A DNA stretch of 64,000 bases from Gemmataceae bacterium (GCA_022616435.1 JAKEET010000108.1:48430-112429); one strand, 5' to 3'; counted from the first letter of the stretch, positions 17,062-28,233 are shown. Numbers and translations: made by a program. Notes: generated from the sequence alone by a model not told the origin.

Positions 17062-20000
17062 CTACGGTTCGGCCCCGGCTGAGAAGCTTCGTTCAATACG
17101 AGTCACATTGCCCTGGCGGTCCTTGATCGCGACCGTCAGCCTTCCGCGCTCGACGACAATCGGCGCGGCGATCGGTAACTCCCATACGCCGGGTGAGACG
17201 GAGCGACACCTGGACGCAAGATTCTGGTTGGCGGCAATTCCGCCGACGGGGAAATCGGCGCGCAGCTCGAGGCTGTTCATGTCGAGATCACCGTAGTCAT
17301 GCATGCCCACCAGGATTCGGGTCAGTGGCGGATTGGATCCGGCGCGGGGCACCGTCAACGTCAGCGTCGGCCGCTGATCATCCAGGTGCCAACCGTAGCC
17401 TCGCTTCCCTGACTCCTGACCCCTGACTTCTGACCCCTGATTCCTGACCTCTGACTCCTGGTCCAGGTCGATGGGACAACCCAGATCGATCCAGCGGACC
17501 AGGGTCAGCTTGTCCTCATCGGAGAGCGGCGCTACTTTGATCTTGCCGCCGTCCGGCGCCACGTACGTTCCTGCCACGGCTTGGGGAGGCGGCATGATCT
17601 TGCCGTCGAAATCCAGATCGGCGCGATTGCGGTTGGCGATCGTATTCAGCACCGGTTTACCCTGCTGCGCCAAAGTACTGGCGTTGCCCGGCACGGTTTC
17701 GGTCGGAAAGTCGTCGTTGGTCCAGCCGTCCGTGCGGCGCCCCAGCACCTTCCAGATGAGCAAGCTCCGGCGCGATTGAAACATGCGGATGTAGCGCGAG
17801 GCGTTGGCCCCCTTCCAGCCGCCCGTCAACGGCTGGTGGCCGAACCGGCCGGCGTAGTCCATCGCCAGGCGGTAGTAGGTCCCCGGCACGTCGTCGGTGC
17901 TCGGTAGATTGACGAGCTTGTCGTCGTCGAGCACGAGCTTGCCAGGCGCGTTGGGCGACTTGTGCGTGTGACACGCGGCGCAACTGCGATCCAGGATCGG
18001 CTTGATGTCACGGTAGTACTCGACGTTCTTCACGCCCTTCTCGAATCGCAAGCCTGTTTGATCTTTGACGTCCCATTGCCGGCCGGATTGGTCGCCGGAT
18101 TTCGTCGTCAGCAGCGCTGTCTGCCGGGTCAAGTCGAAGATCTTGTAGTCGGGCTTGGCGGCGGCGGTCTTGGCGAAGAGCGTGGGCGCCTGGCTGTGAG
18201 CGTGGCAACCGCCGCAGTCGTGGCGGATTTCGCCGGGCCGCAGCTGGTGCCATGTCTGGGCCATGTTCAGGACCATGCCGTCCTTGTCGAGGGTCTGGAA
18301 GGTGAAGGCGACGTCGGCGGGGATCTTGGCGAGGAAACTGGTGTCGGGATTGCCGTCCGGGTCGAGAGGCTGTTCGGTAGGTCCGGCGAGCCGAGCCGGA
18401 CCTTGCTCGGACGGGGTCCGGCTCGGCTCGCCGGACCTACCAAAATGCCGGACGGGGATTTCGCCGAGGATGCGCAGCCGTTCGTTAGCGTGACTGCGAA
18501 AGGTCACGCGCGAATTCGGCCCGGCGTGGCGGTCCGTCGTCGGTTCCATCACCAGGATGCGGACGGCGTGAATGTCGTCGTTCGCGTAGCGGCCGGCGTC
18601 CGCGCCCTGGTTGAGCCAGTTCAGCGATACGCCTGCCTCCGCCGAGTTGAACGGGTCGAGATCCTGGTAGCCGGTCCGGTCGAAGCCGCCAGCGAACATC
18701 GCTGTCACGCCCTCGGCGGGAACGACGCCGTTCGGGTAGCTCTCGCGCTTGTACAAGCTTGACGTGCCGACCAGCCCGAAAGGCGTTCCCGCTGGCAGGT
18801 GCGGCGACAGCTTGCCGTCGTTGGCGAGCGTGGGCAGACGCTTGGGTTCGTCGATGCCGTAGATGCGCTTGTACGTGGTCACGGCGCGGGGCCATTGCTC
18901 GTTGAACCTGGGATCGTTCTTGATCAAGAGCATCTGGGCCGGTTCATCGATGGTCTTGCCGTCCTTGATGAGATAGATGCCGCCGTCCACCGCCGGGCGA
19001 TGCACGGTGTAGCCGCCGTTGACCGGGCCCGGCGACCATACAGTGAGCAAGTGATTGTCGGGCGCGCCGGACGGATGGGTGACGCGGCCCACGCGCGGCG
19101 ACGACATCTGACCGCGCACGGAATGGTCCGCGGCCCCCTCGTCGGCGCGGGCGAACGTCGTCAGGGCTTCGACGCCGAAAGGGCTGAACGGCAAGCGCCG
19201 CAGGCGCGGCTTGCCGTCGGCAAGGCGGCCGTGACGCAAGGGCGGATTGCGCGGATCGCGGATGTAGCCCGGCCCGAACGGCGCCGCGCCGGCACGGGGT
19301 TGCGGCGGGAACTTGACATACCCGCCGAAGCCGCTGCTGGTCTGGTTGTAGTATTCTTCGGCGACGATCGAGCCGTCGGAAAGCTGGGTTTGAAAATGGA
19401 ACGCGGTTGGAGCGGCGCCCGGCAGGAAGGCGCTGAGCAACGGTCCCCAGTTGGTCCCGTCGGGATGAATGGTCCACAATCCCCAGAGCGTCGATATGCG
19501 CAATCCTTGCGATTCGAGCGAGCTGAACATGACCCGCCCGTCCATCAAGATCACGGGGTGCAACGCCATGCCGATGTTCAGGTGGCCGATGCACTCGACA
19601 TTCTTTCCTTGGGCTTGTTCGCCTGCTTCCTTGGGGAAATGGTCGGGATCGAGGCCGGCATCATCCATGACGAACAGCTGCAACGTGTGCGGCAAGCGCT
19701 TGGGCGGCTTGAAGGCGTTGCGATTGCTCGTGAACATCACCTTGCCGCCGGGCAACGGGCACGGGCCCATGTTGAACACGCCGTAGCCGAGATGATTCTT
19801 GCCGGGCGCCGGCGTCTGGAAGTCCTTCGACCAGCTGCCGGCGCCGGTGTTGGGCGTGAAGCGCTGGTCGGTCAGCCGGACACGTTTGCGCGACTTCACA
19901 TGGATCTTGTAGATGTCGGCGCCGTGCTTCGAGCTTTCGGCAACCGAAGCGTCACGGAGATCGTGGAACAACGAGTAATAGACCCACGCGCCGTCGAAGG

Positions 20001-20313
20001 AAACCATCGGATCGGTGACCGAGCCCGCGCCGCCCGCGACGAGCAATTCCTCCGTGCCGTCCGGATGCAGAAGCATCAGGTCGGCGCCCGGATCCATGAA
20101 CGTGGGGTTCGAGATTTCCGTCCAGTTGGTGCCGACGTTGTCCCCCTTGCGAGGGGCGCGAACGTAGACGATGTCGTAGTCCAGCTGGACGGTCGGATCG
20201 GTGGAGATGTGAGGTGGCTTAACGTTGATCGGGCCCAGGATGGCCTTGTCCTGAGCACGCATCCCGGCGGCGGACGCGGCCATCAAGAAGAGAAGGCAGG
20301 TGCCTTTGCGCAT
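17062..20313 (-). CDS. Hydrazine-synthase alpha-like secreted protein with CxxCH motifs
   Basis: 1083 residues with a signal peptide (MRKGTCLLFLMAASAAGMRA). The first part is a beta-propeller-like region (DYDIVYVRAPR, HPDGTEELLVAG, GPCPLPGGKVMFTSNR) resembling the N-terminal and middle domains of hydrazine synthase subunit alpha. Two haem-type motifs follow, CGGCHAH (about residue 700) and CAACHTH (about 780), then a C-terminal domain ending IERSF. Planctomycetes without anammox carry many such relatives, so hydrazine synthesis is not implied. Two repeat insertions lie in frame: a palindrome at 18376-18441 and heptanucleotide repeats at 17406-17461. Confidence 0.85.
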   Translation of the reverse strand: MRKGTCLLFLMAASAAGMRAQDKAILGPINVKPPHISTDPTVQLDYDIVYVRAPRKGDNVGTNWTEISNPTFMDPGADLMLLHPDGTEELLVAGGAGSVTDPMVSFDGAWVYYSLFHDLRDASVAESSKHGADIYKIHVKSRKRVRLTDQRFTPNTGAGSWSKDFQTPAPGKNHLGYGVFNMGPCPLPGGKVMFTSNRNAFKPPKRLPHTLQLFVMDDAGLDPDHFPKEAGEQAQGKNVECIGHLNIGMALHPVILMDGRVMFSSLESQGLRISTLWGLWTIHPDGTNWGPLLSAFLPGAAPTAFHFQTQLSDGSIVAEEYYNQTSSGFGGYVKFPPQPRAGAAPFGPGYIRDPRNPPLRHGRLADGKPRLRRLPFSPFGVEALTTFARADEGAADHSVRGQMSSPRVGRVTHPSGAPDNHLLTVWSPGPVNGGYTVHRPAVDGGIYLIKDGKTIDEPAQMLLIKNDPRFNEQWPRAVTTYKRIYGIDEPKRLPTLANDGKLSPHLPAGTPFGLVGTSSLYKRESYPNGVVPAEGVTAMFAGGFDRTGYQDLDPFNSAEAGVSLNWLNQGADAGRYANDDIHAVRILVMEPTTDRHAGPNSRVTFRSHANERLRILGEIPVRHFGRSGEPSRTPSEQGPARLAGPTEQPLDPDGNPDTSFLAKIPADVAFTFQTLDKDGMVLNMAQTWHQLRPGEIRHDCGGCHAHSQAPTLFAKTAAAKPDYKIFDLTRQTALLTTKSGDQSGRQWDVKDQTGLRFEKGVKNVEYYRDIKPILDRSCAACHTHKSPNAPGKLVLDDDKLVNLPSTDDVPGTYYRLAMDYAGRFGHQPLTGGWKGANASRYIRMFQSRRSLLIWKVLGRRTDGWTNDDFPTETVPGNASTLAQQGKPVLNTIANRNRADLDFDGKIMPPPQAVAGTYVAPDGGKIKVAPLSDEDKLTLVRWIDLGCPIDLDQESEVRNQGSEVRGQESGKRGYGWHLDDQRPTLTLTVPRAGSNPPLTRILVGMHDYGDLDMNSLELRADFPVGGIAANQNLASRCRSVSPGVWELPIAAPIVVERGRLTVAIKDRQGNVTRIERSFSAGAEP
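17406..17461. repeat. Eight tandem heptanucleotides (YTCCTGA type) inside the HzsA-like gene
   Basis: Eight consecutive 7-base units, consensus CCCCTGA/CTCCTGA, run from 17406 to 17461. Because three heptamers equal seven codons, they encode a seven-residue repeat on the minus strand: QESEVRN, QGSEVRG, QESGKRG. Confidence 0.85.
18376..18441. repeat. Perfect 27-base inverted repeat inserted in frame in the HzsA-like gene
   Basis: Arms at 18376-18402 and 18415-18441 are perfect reverse complements (GGTAGGTCCGGCGAGCCGAG...) around a 12-base loop. The whole unit is 66 bases (22 codons), keeps the reading frame and encodes a Gly/Pro/Ser/Arg-rich peptide beginning GRSGEPSRTP. Confidence 0.9.
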
Positions 20314-20373
20314 CGTGCCGGCTCCAGGGAGTTCGAGAACGCGATTGACCCTCAGGAAAGAAATGCTCGCAGG

Positions 20374-20443
20374 GTGCCATGCCCACCGCTTTGGGTGGGC
20401 ATGCGATTGGCCTCATGCCCACGCAAGGCCGTGGGCATGGCAC
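20374..20443. repeat. Palindromic element GTGCCATGCCCAC
   Basis: Outer arms GTGCCATGCCCAC (20374-20386) and GTGGGCATGGCAC (20431-20443) are perfect complements. Each arm also pairs with an inner copy, so the unit can form one cruciform or two hairpins. It lies upstream of the HzsA-like gene. Confidence 0.75.
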
Positions 20444-20492
20444 TCAACGTTGCGCTTTCGTTCGATACCTGAAGATCAGTAAGTAAGCAACA

Positions 20493-20517
20493 GGGCCGGC
20501 GCACGAAGCGCCGGCCC
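20493..20517 (-). terminator. Hairpin after the thioredoxin-like gene
   Basis: Ten-base perfect stem GGGCCGGCGC / GCGCCGGCCC with a five-base loop, 33 bases past the stop codon of the gene at 20551. No long T tract follows, so it could also be just another palindrome. Confidence 0.45.
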
Positions 20518-20550
20518 CAATGAGACTGCATCACACCACAAGCCGGGCGC

Positions 20551-21102
20551 TTACTTGAGCACGTCCTTGGCGGCCGAGGCGATTTCGGTCGCCTTGGCTG
20601 CGGCGGACTTGGTGTCCGAGAAGGCGAAGTTCTTGCTGATCGTGCCGCCCTTGGCGTAGACGAGCACGGTCACGGCCGCTTGGGGGTTCAGCTTGTAGGC
20701 CGGCGGGCCGTTCTTGTCCACGGCGACGGTCAGGGCCGTGGTCAGCTTGTGGGTCGATTGCAGCTTCTCGAGATCGGTTTCGGTCACGCCGCCGACGCCG
20801 ACAAGCACGGTGCCGAGCTTGTCGTTGTTCTTCTGGATGCCGTCCACCGCCTTCACGACCTTGGCGACGTTCTCGTCCGCCTTCTGGCTGAAGATCAACA
20901 CCACGGCCGGACGCGATTCGGCGTTGAACTTGCAGACGTAGCAGAACGTCTCGCCGGCCTTCTCGCCGGTGATGGCCTTGACGTTGAAGGCGCCGGCGAT
21001 CCTCTTGTCGGGACCGGACTTGACATCGTCGGCCTGGGCAACGCTGTAAACCAGCGCCGCGCCGACCAGCAATGCCACGCAACCCGCGACACAATTCTTC
21101 AT
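20551..21102 (-). CDS. Secreted thioredoxin-like protein (planctomycete family, CxxC)
   Basis: 183 residues from ATG 21102, with GAGGAG upstream and a signal peptide (NCVAGCVALLVGAALVYSVAQA). The mature part resembles a thioredoxin-like fold: GETFCYVCKFNAESRPAVVLIFSQ carries the CYVC pair, and YKLNPQAAVTVLVYAKGG matches the cis-Pro strand region. It probably works as a periplasmic redox or haem-assembly protein. It is monocistronic, with its own hairpin downstream. Confidence 0.7.
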   Translation of the reverse strand: MKNCVAGCVALLVGAALVYSVAQADDVKSGPDKRIAGAFNVKAITGEKAGETFCYVCKFNAESRPAVVLIFSQKADENVAKVVKAVDGIQKNNDKLGTVLVGVGGVTETDLEKLQSTHKLTTALTVAVDKNGPPAYKLNPQAAVTVLVYAKGGTISKNFAFSDTKSAAAKATEIASAAKDVLK

Positions 21103-21698
21103 GGCAAACTCCTCAATGAAACAGGATCCTGTTGGCCAACACGATTGGCCAAACCATTGATGCCGAGACACGGTCGGTCGTCTTCAGTCGGGCGATACCG
21201 GCGATCCGCTCCGACCAGGGCGGCGCGCCGGACGAGGGTCAAAAAACCTGGGCTGCTCTTCCAAGGGTCCGCAGAGAAGAACGCCCAGGCCCCAGGAGGT
21301 AGGTCCCAGGAGGACGTTCAAAGCGTCGCGAGCAAGGTGCGCGCGAAGACAGTGTCGTTGAATGTTGTGAAGTAAGAAACTACGGAGCGGACACGCCGTG
21401 CCTTAGGAGCGGCTTCAGGTGAAGCCGGCGGTGATGACAACCAGTGACTGGCGCGGCGTGGAAAACATGATTTTCCCTGACGGTTGTAAGGCGTCGAAGG
21501 GTTTGACGATGGTACTGTACCGACTATTCGACGGATTTCAAGTCCGCTTCCGAATTGCTGCGCAGCGTTTCCTCAGCCGGACGATTTCCAACGCTGCTAC
21601 GACAAGACGTCCGTCATGCTTGAAGTATGTGCGATAGCGGCGGCGACGAATATCATAGGCCCTAGGTGTCTGATGGGTCCTATTGATCAGGAGTTGCC
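21103..21698. other. Intergenic region, no gene recognised
   Basis: About 600 bases between divergent genes. Short frames exist but none has a good ribosome-binding site or family-like composition. A CCCAGGAGG/GTCCCAGGAGG near-duplication is seen around 21290-21315. The left end presumably carries the promoter of the thioredoxin-like gene, and the right end that of the RMD1 pair. Confidence 0.5.
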
Positions 21699-21887
21699 AT
21701 GACCGACCCGCACGCTCACGACCATGCCCACGGCCACCCCGCGCCGCTTCCGTTCACCGAGGAAGAGATTCAGCATCTCCACGCCCAGGACCTGTACGCG
21801 GCCACGGTCGTCGTGTCGCTGATGGTCGGTATTTTCTCGGTCGGCGTCGTGCTGTACTTGATCGTGCTCTGGGCGTGCTGGTCGTGA
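21699..21887 (+). CDS. Small His-rich single-pass membrane protein
   Basis: 62 residues, ATG preceded by AGGAG. The N-terminus is His/Asp-rich (MTDPHAHDHAHGHPAP) and could bind metal. Residues about 35-60 form one transmembrane helix (VVVSLMVGIFSVGVVLYLIVL). It lies 40 bases before the RMD1/DUF155 gene and may be co-transcribed with it. No family is recognised. Confidence 0.65.
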   Translation: MTDPHAHDHAHGHPAPLPFTEEEIQHLHAQDLYAATVVVSLMVGIFSVGVVLYLIVLWACWS

Positions 21888-21919
21888 TCCTGGCGGCGAG
21901 CGTGATCCTGGCGGCGAGC
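21884..21919. repeat. 18-base tandem duplication between the small membrane gene and the RMD1 gene
   Basis: GTGATCCTGGCGGCGAGC occurs twice in tandem. The stop codon of the upstream gene (21885-21887) is within the first copy. The duplication lengthens the spacer before ATG 21928. Confidence 0.7.
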
Positions 21920-21927
21920 GCCATCTG

Positions 21928-23025
21928 ATGAATCCCAATTCAGAGCCTGGTAGCGCCGCGCTGCTGACCGGCGCCTTGCACATCTACGTGGCGTTCGATT
22001 GGGGCGACGAGATCGACTTGACGAAGGCCCGCACCCTGGTGTCGGGGTCCGTTCACGAGTTGCCGCGCCGCCGCCGCACGCCGCCGTCGTTTCAATACAC
22101 GCCGGCCCCCGTGCACGTGGCGTTGCCGCCGGCGGAGCTCGAACTGGCCGAGCTGGGCAAGGTCGAAGCCCAGGCGGGACTGACGGTGTTCGACTTCGCC
22201 GCGGTCACGGTGGCCCTGCACGTTCCCTTCCGGCTTGCCAGCGACGCGCTCGTGCGGCTGGCAGGGTCGCTGGCCGATCCGGGCGCCGCCGTATCGGCGG
22301 GACGCCGGCAGGCGCGGCCTGTCTACCAGGCCCTGCTCCCGGCCATTCGCGATCCCGAGTGGCGCGACGACCTCAGCGAGGAGTATTTCGTCTTTCAGCT
22401 CCAACCCCCCGCCAGCCAGCTGGTGCAGCAAACGTCGTGGCTGGCCGGGCTGGTCCACCTCGAGGCCGGGTCCCTGAGCAACGACGAAGCTCACGAAGCG
22501 CTGCGGCTCAAGATCAGTTACAGCCCCGACGACCTGTTCATCCCCGACTGGGCAGCGTCGGTGCTGATCGACCAGGATTGCGACGAAACGCTGAAAGCCG
22601 TCGAGTTCGCCAATCTGCAACTCCTGGAGCTGCGCCACATCGACAACCTGCTGGACCAGCGCCTCGCCGTCGCCCAGCGCACCCTGGCCCCGCTGTCGCA
22701 ATCGTACCTGCCGTTCTGGCGTCCGCACGCCCGGCCGTTGCGCGAGCTGGGCAAGCTGAAGATGGAGGCGGATGACCTGTTCGAGCGCACCGGCAACGCC
22801 CTCAAGCTGGTCGGCGATCAATACCTGGCCCGTGTCTACCGGCTCGTCGCCCAGCGCTTCCACCTCGAGACCTGGCAAGTGAGCATTCAGCGCAAGCTCG
22901 ACGTGGCGGAAGGGGTCTACCAAGTCGTCTCCGGCCAGGCGGCGAGTTACCGGGCGGAGTTCCTGGAGATCATCATCGTGCTGCTGATCTTGTTCGAGGT
23001 GATCATGGCGTTTGTGCGGCATTGA
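21928..23025 (+). CDS. RMD1/YagE (DUF155) family membrane protein
   Basis: 365 residues. The family core is visible: an N-terminal beta/alpha region (LTVFDFAAVTVALHVPF), a middle helix bundle (FIPDWAASVLIDQD, ANLQLLELRHIDNLLDQRL), and a C-terminal coiled segment followed by a membrane helix (FLEIIIVLLILFEVIMAFVRH). Eukaryotic RMD1/RMND1 act at the mitochondrial inner membrane in support of translation; the bacterial role is unknown. The preceding small membrane protein is a possible partner. Confidence 0.85.
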   Translation: MNPNSEPGSAALLTGALHIYVAFDWGDEIDLTKARTLVSGSVHELPRRRRTPPSFQYTPAPVHVALPPAELELAELGKVEAQAGLTVFDFAAVTVALHVPFRLASDALVRLAGSLADPGAAVSAGRRQARPVYQALLPAIRDPEWRDDLSEEYFVFQLQPPASQLVQQTSWLAGLVHLEAGSLSNDEAHEALRLKISYSPDDLFIPDWAASVLIDQDCDETLKAVEFANLQLLELRHIDNLLDQRLAVAQRTLAPLSQSYLPFWRPHARPLRELGKLKMEADDLFERTGNALKLVGDQYLARVYRLVAQRFHLETWQVSIQRKLDVAEGVYQVVSGQAASYRAEFLEIIIVLLILFEVIMAFVRH

Positions 23026-23036
23026 CAGCGGCATGT

Positions 23037-23474
23037 TCACCAACTGGCGATTTTCAAACCCGGCACTCGCTCGAAATGGGCGCGGTTGTTGGTCACCAGG
23101 GTTGCGCTCAGGCTAAGCGTGTGCGCTGCGATGAGAAGATCGAGGTCGCCGATTGATTGCCCAGTCGATTCAAGGAAGTGGCACGCTTTCCCATAGTGCC
23201 ATGGTCCGTCCAATTCATCGAACGGATATCGTTCAAACGGCGCTAGGATCTTGTGAACGGCAGCGATTTCATCGACATCTTTACCGCTGCAGCGCGCTTC
23301 ATACTCTAGCTCGGCGACGCTAATCGCCGACAGGCCGACGACATCGCCAGCGGTCTTGGCGCGGCGACAACGATCAACCAAGCGCCGAGCCATTTCAGCG
23401 GCGCGGGGTTTGGCCTTAGACTTGCCGCCGCGAATGATCGCGATCACGATGTTTGTGTCGAGCAGGTAGATCAT
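23037..23474 (-). CDS. vapC: VapC-type PIN-domain ribonuclease toxin
   Basis: 145 residues, MIYLLDTNIVIAIIRGG start. The four acidic PIN residues are present: Asp in LLDTNIV, Glu in SVAELEYEA, and Asp residues in GDLDLLIAAH and the C-terminal TNNRAHFERVPGL strand region. The Mg-dependent nuclease would cut RNA, classically initiator tRNA or rRNA. Its start overlaps the antitoxin stop by four bases (ATGA), typical of a vapBC operon. Confidence 0.92.
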   Translation of the reverse strand: MIYLLDTNIVIAIIRGGKSKAKPRAAEMARRLVDRCRRAKTAGDVVGLSAISVAELEYEARCSGKDVDEIAAVHKILAPFERYPFDELDGPWHYGKACHFLESTGQSIGDLDLLIAAHTLSLSATLVTNNRAHFERVPGLKIASW

Positions 23475-23701
23475 GTTCGCCAGTTGCGCCGCTGTGGCTT
23501 GGTTTGGCGCCGACCGTGGGCGAAAAAGTCATCCGATATTTCACGAATGCCTTCCTCAAAAATCTCCCACGGATCTCGTTCCATGACGAGAAACCCCTCC
23601 GGCGTCTTCTTCAGATACACTTCGTCCGTCTTCACCCGAAACTCCTTGGGCAGCCGGATCGCCTGGCTGCGGCCGTTCTTGAAGACCTTGGCCTTGGTCA
23701 T
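23471..23701 (-). CDS. vapB: VapB-type AbrB-fold antitoxin
   Basis: 76 residues. ATG 23701 has GGAGG upstream. The N-terminal swapped-hairpin DNA-binding motif is clear: MTKAKVFKNGRSQAIRLPKEFRV. The acidic C-terminus (WEIFEEGIREISDDFF) would wrap around the toxin. The gene is probably autorepressed through the two AT-rich palindromes directly upstream. Confidence 0.92.
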   Translation of the reverse strand: MTKAKVFKNGRSQAIRLPKEFRVKTDEVYLKKTPEGFLVMERDPWEIFEEGIREISDDFFAHGRRQTKPQRRNWRT

Positions 23702-23721
23702 GGCATCGCCTCCTTCGAATT

Positions 23722-23744
23722 GGTATATACCACATGATATATCA
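23722..23744. promoter_or_regulatory. Likely vapBC operator: two AT-rich palindromes
   Basis: GGTATATACC (23722-23731) and TGATATATCA (23735-23744) are perfect ten-base palindromes three bases apart, immediately upstream of the antitoxin ribosome-binding site. They stand out in a GC-rich context, as expected for an AbrB-type autoregulation site. The second palindrome contains the stop codon of the upstream methyltransferase gene. Confidence 0.7.
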
Positions 23745-24884
23745 CCTGGAACCGCCTGTAAACTCCAGCAACCGGCACCGCAGCTTGCCGTTGAATAATT
23801 CGACCGCGCGAACGAGCTGGTGACCGATCTTCCGCGCCAGAAACGCGTTGCCGATGAAGACGAACACCTTCCAGCCCGCACAGCGATCGATCAGTTCCCC
23901 AAGCGCGCGATATAAGGGGATCAAGTCCTTCTCCTCGCCGAGCCGCTCGCCGTAGGGCGGATTGCAAAGAATGACGCCGGGTGGGCTCTCGGGCGGCCGG
24001 AAGTCCTTCACGTCGCCCGTGATGAAACGCAACAGGTTGCCGATCCCCGCGGCCCGCGCGTTCAGCTGCGCGTGCCTCACCACGTCGCGCCGGACATCGG
24101 AACCCAGGATCGGCTGGGGCAGCGACTTCTTCACGCCGCGCCGCGCTTCGTCGCGCAGTTGAGCCCACAACGCGACGTCGTAATTCATCCAGCCCTGGAA
24201 GCCGAAATGCTTGCGCGTCAACCCCGGCGGCCGATCGAGCGCCAGCCATGCCGCTTCGATGCACAGCGTTCCGGAGCCGCACATCGGATCGATGAACGGG
24301 ACGTCGCCGCGCCAACCGGCCAGCAGCACCAGCCCCGCCGCGAGCGCCTCGTTGAGCGGCGCTTTCGTCTGGATCGGCCTGTAGCCGCGCTTGTGCAGTG
24401 AATCGCCGGAGCTGTCGAGGCTCAGCACCGCGTGGTTCTGATGGATATGCAGGTTCAGTCCGACCATCGGCCGTTCGACATCGACCGAGGGCCGCTTGCC
24501 CTGGCGCTCGACGAACTGGTCGCAGATGGCGTCCTTGACGCGCAGGGCCGCGTAGCGCGAATGCGTGATCGCCGAATCGCGGACGTTGCAATCGACCGCC
24601 AGCGTGTGCGCCGGCGTCATGTACTGGGACCAATCGAGCGCCTTCACCATCGCATACAGCTCATCCGGCGAGGCGACGTCGGCTTCGTGAATCGGCTGCA
24701 AGACGCGAATGGCGGTGCGCAGCCAGAGGTTTGCCTGGTAGAGCGTGGTCAAGTTTCCGTGGAAATGAACGCCGCCGCGGCCAACCGTGACGTCGCGCGC
24801 CTTGAGCGCTCGCAACTCGTCGGCCAGCACTGTTTCGAGACCGCGAGCACAAGTGGCGAAGTAGCGGTGCAAGCATCGGCTCAT
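23742..24884 (-). CDS. THUMP-domain RNA methyltransferase (RlmL N-terminal/YpsC-like)
   Basis: 380 residues, MSRCLHRYFATCARGLE start typical for the family. A ferredoxin-like plus THUMP region occupies about residues 1-165. The SAM-binding methyltransferase domain follows, with DPMCGSGTLCIEAAWLA (motif I) and the N-P-P-Y catalytic motif in CNPPYGERLG. Such enzymes methylate guanine N2 in 23S rRNA. Length corresponds to the stand-alone RlmL-N half, without the RlmK part. The stop codon is embedded in the vapBC operator. Confidence 0.9.
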   Translation of the reverse strand: MSRCLHRYFATCARGLETVLADELRALKARDVTVGRGGVHFHGNLTTLYQANLWLRTAIRVLQPIHEADVASPDELYAMVKALDWSQYMTPAHTLAVDCNVRDSAITHSRYAALRVKDAICDQFVERQGKRPSVDVERPMVGLNLHIHQNHAVLSLDSSGDSLHKRGYRPIQTKAPLNEALAAGLVLLAGWRGDVPFIDPMCGSGTLCIEAAWLALDRPPGLTRKHFGFQGWMNYDVALWAQLRDEARRGVKKSLPQPILGSDVRRDVVRHAQLNARAAGIGNLLRFITGDVKDFRPPESPPGVILCNPPYGERLGEEKDLIPLYRALGELIDRCAGWKVFVFIGNAFLARKIGHQLVRAVELFNGKLRCRLLEFTGGSR

Positions 24885-24897
24885 GCAGAAAACGAGT

Positions 24898-24979
24898 GAG
24901 CCACCGATGAAACACGGATCAACACAGATCCAGACGTGAGAGCGCCACGATTTCTTATCTGTGTTTCATCTGTGGCTCG
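24898..24979. repeat. Palindromic element GAGCCACNGATGAAACACAGAT
   Basis: Left arm 24898-24929 and right arm 24957-24979 (ATCTGTGTTTCATCTGTGGCTC) are imperfect reverse complements. The element fills the gap between the methyltransferase start and the oligopeptidase stop. The same family is at 38100-38185, with a fragment near 51909-51925. Confidence 0.8.
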
Positions 24980-27115
<2,136 letters not shown>

Positions 27116-27212
27116 TGGATCGCTCCTGGAAGACTAGCGAACCGACGAAATCGGCTCGGCTTGGAATTGTATACGACGCCAGGTCATTGCCGCAAGAATT
27201 GCACGCAAGGCA

Positions 27213-27297
27213 AATCACGAAAACACGAACGTGCGAAAGCACGAAAGAGAACATCGTTCTTCAATTCGTACTTTCGCACGTTCGTGTTTTCGTGATT
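27213..27297. repeat. Perfect 27-base inverted repeat AATCACGAAAACACGAACGTGCGAAAG
   Basis: Arms 27213-27239 and 27271-27297 are perfect reverse complements around 31 bases. The right arm ends three bases before the cysE stop codon. The A/T-rich composition differs from the flanking genes. Confidence 0.85.
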
Positions 27298-27300
27298 CTC

Positions 27301-28233
<933 letters not shown>

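Noticed and set aside
17062..20313. Evidence for anammox metabolism
   Set aside because: Only an HzsA-like protein is present; HzsB/C and hydrazine dehydrogenase are absent, and such relatives are common in non-anammox planctomycetes.
21419..21637. 72-codon plus-strand frame in the 21.1-21.7 kb gap
   Set aside because: No ribosome-binding site, no recognisable pattern, and composition unlike the neighbours.
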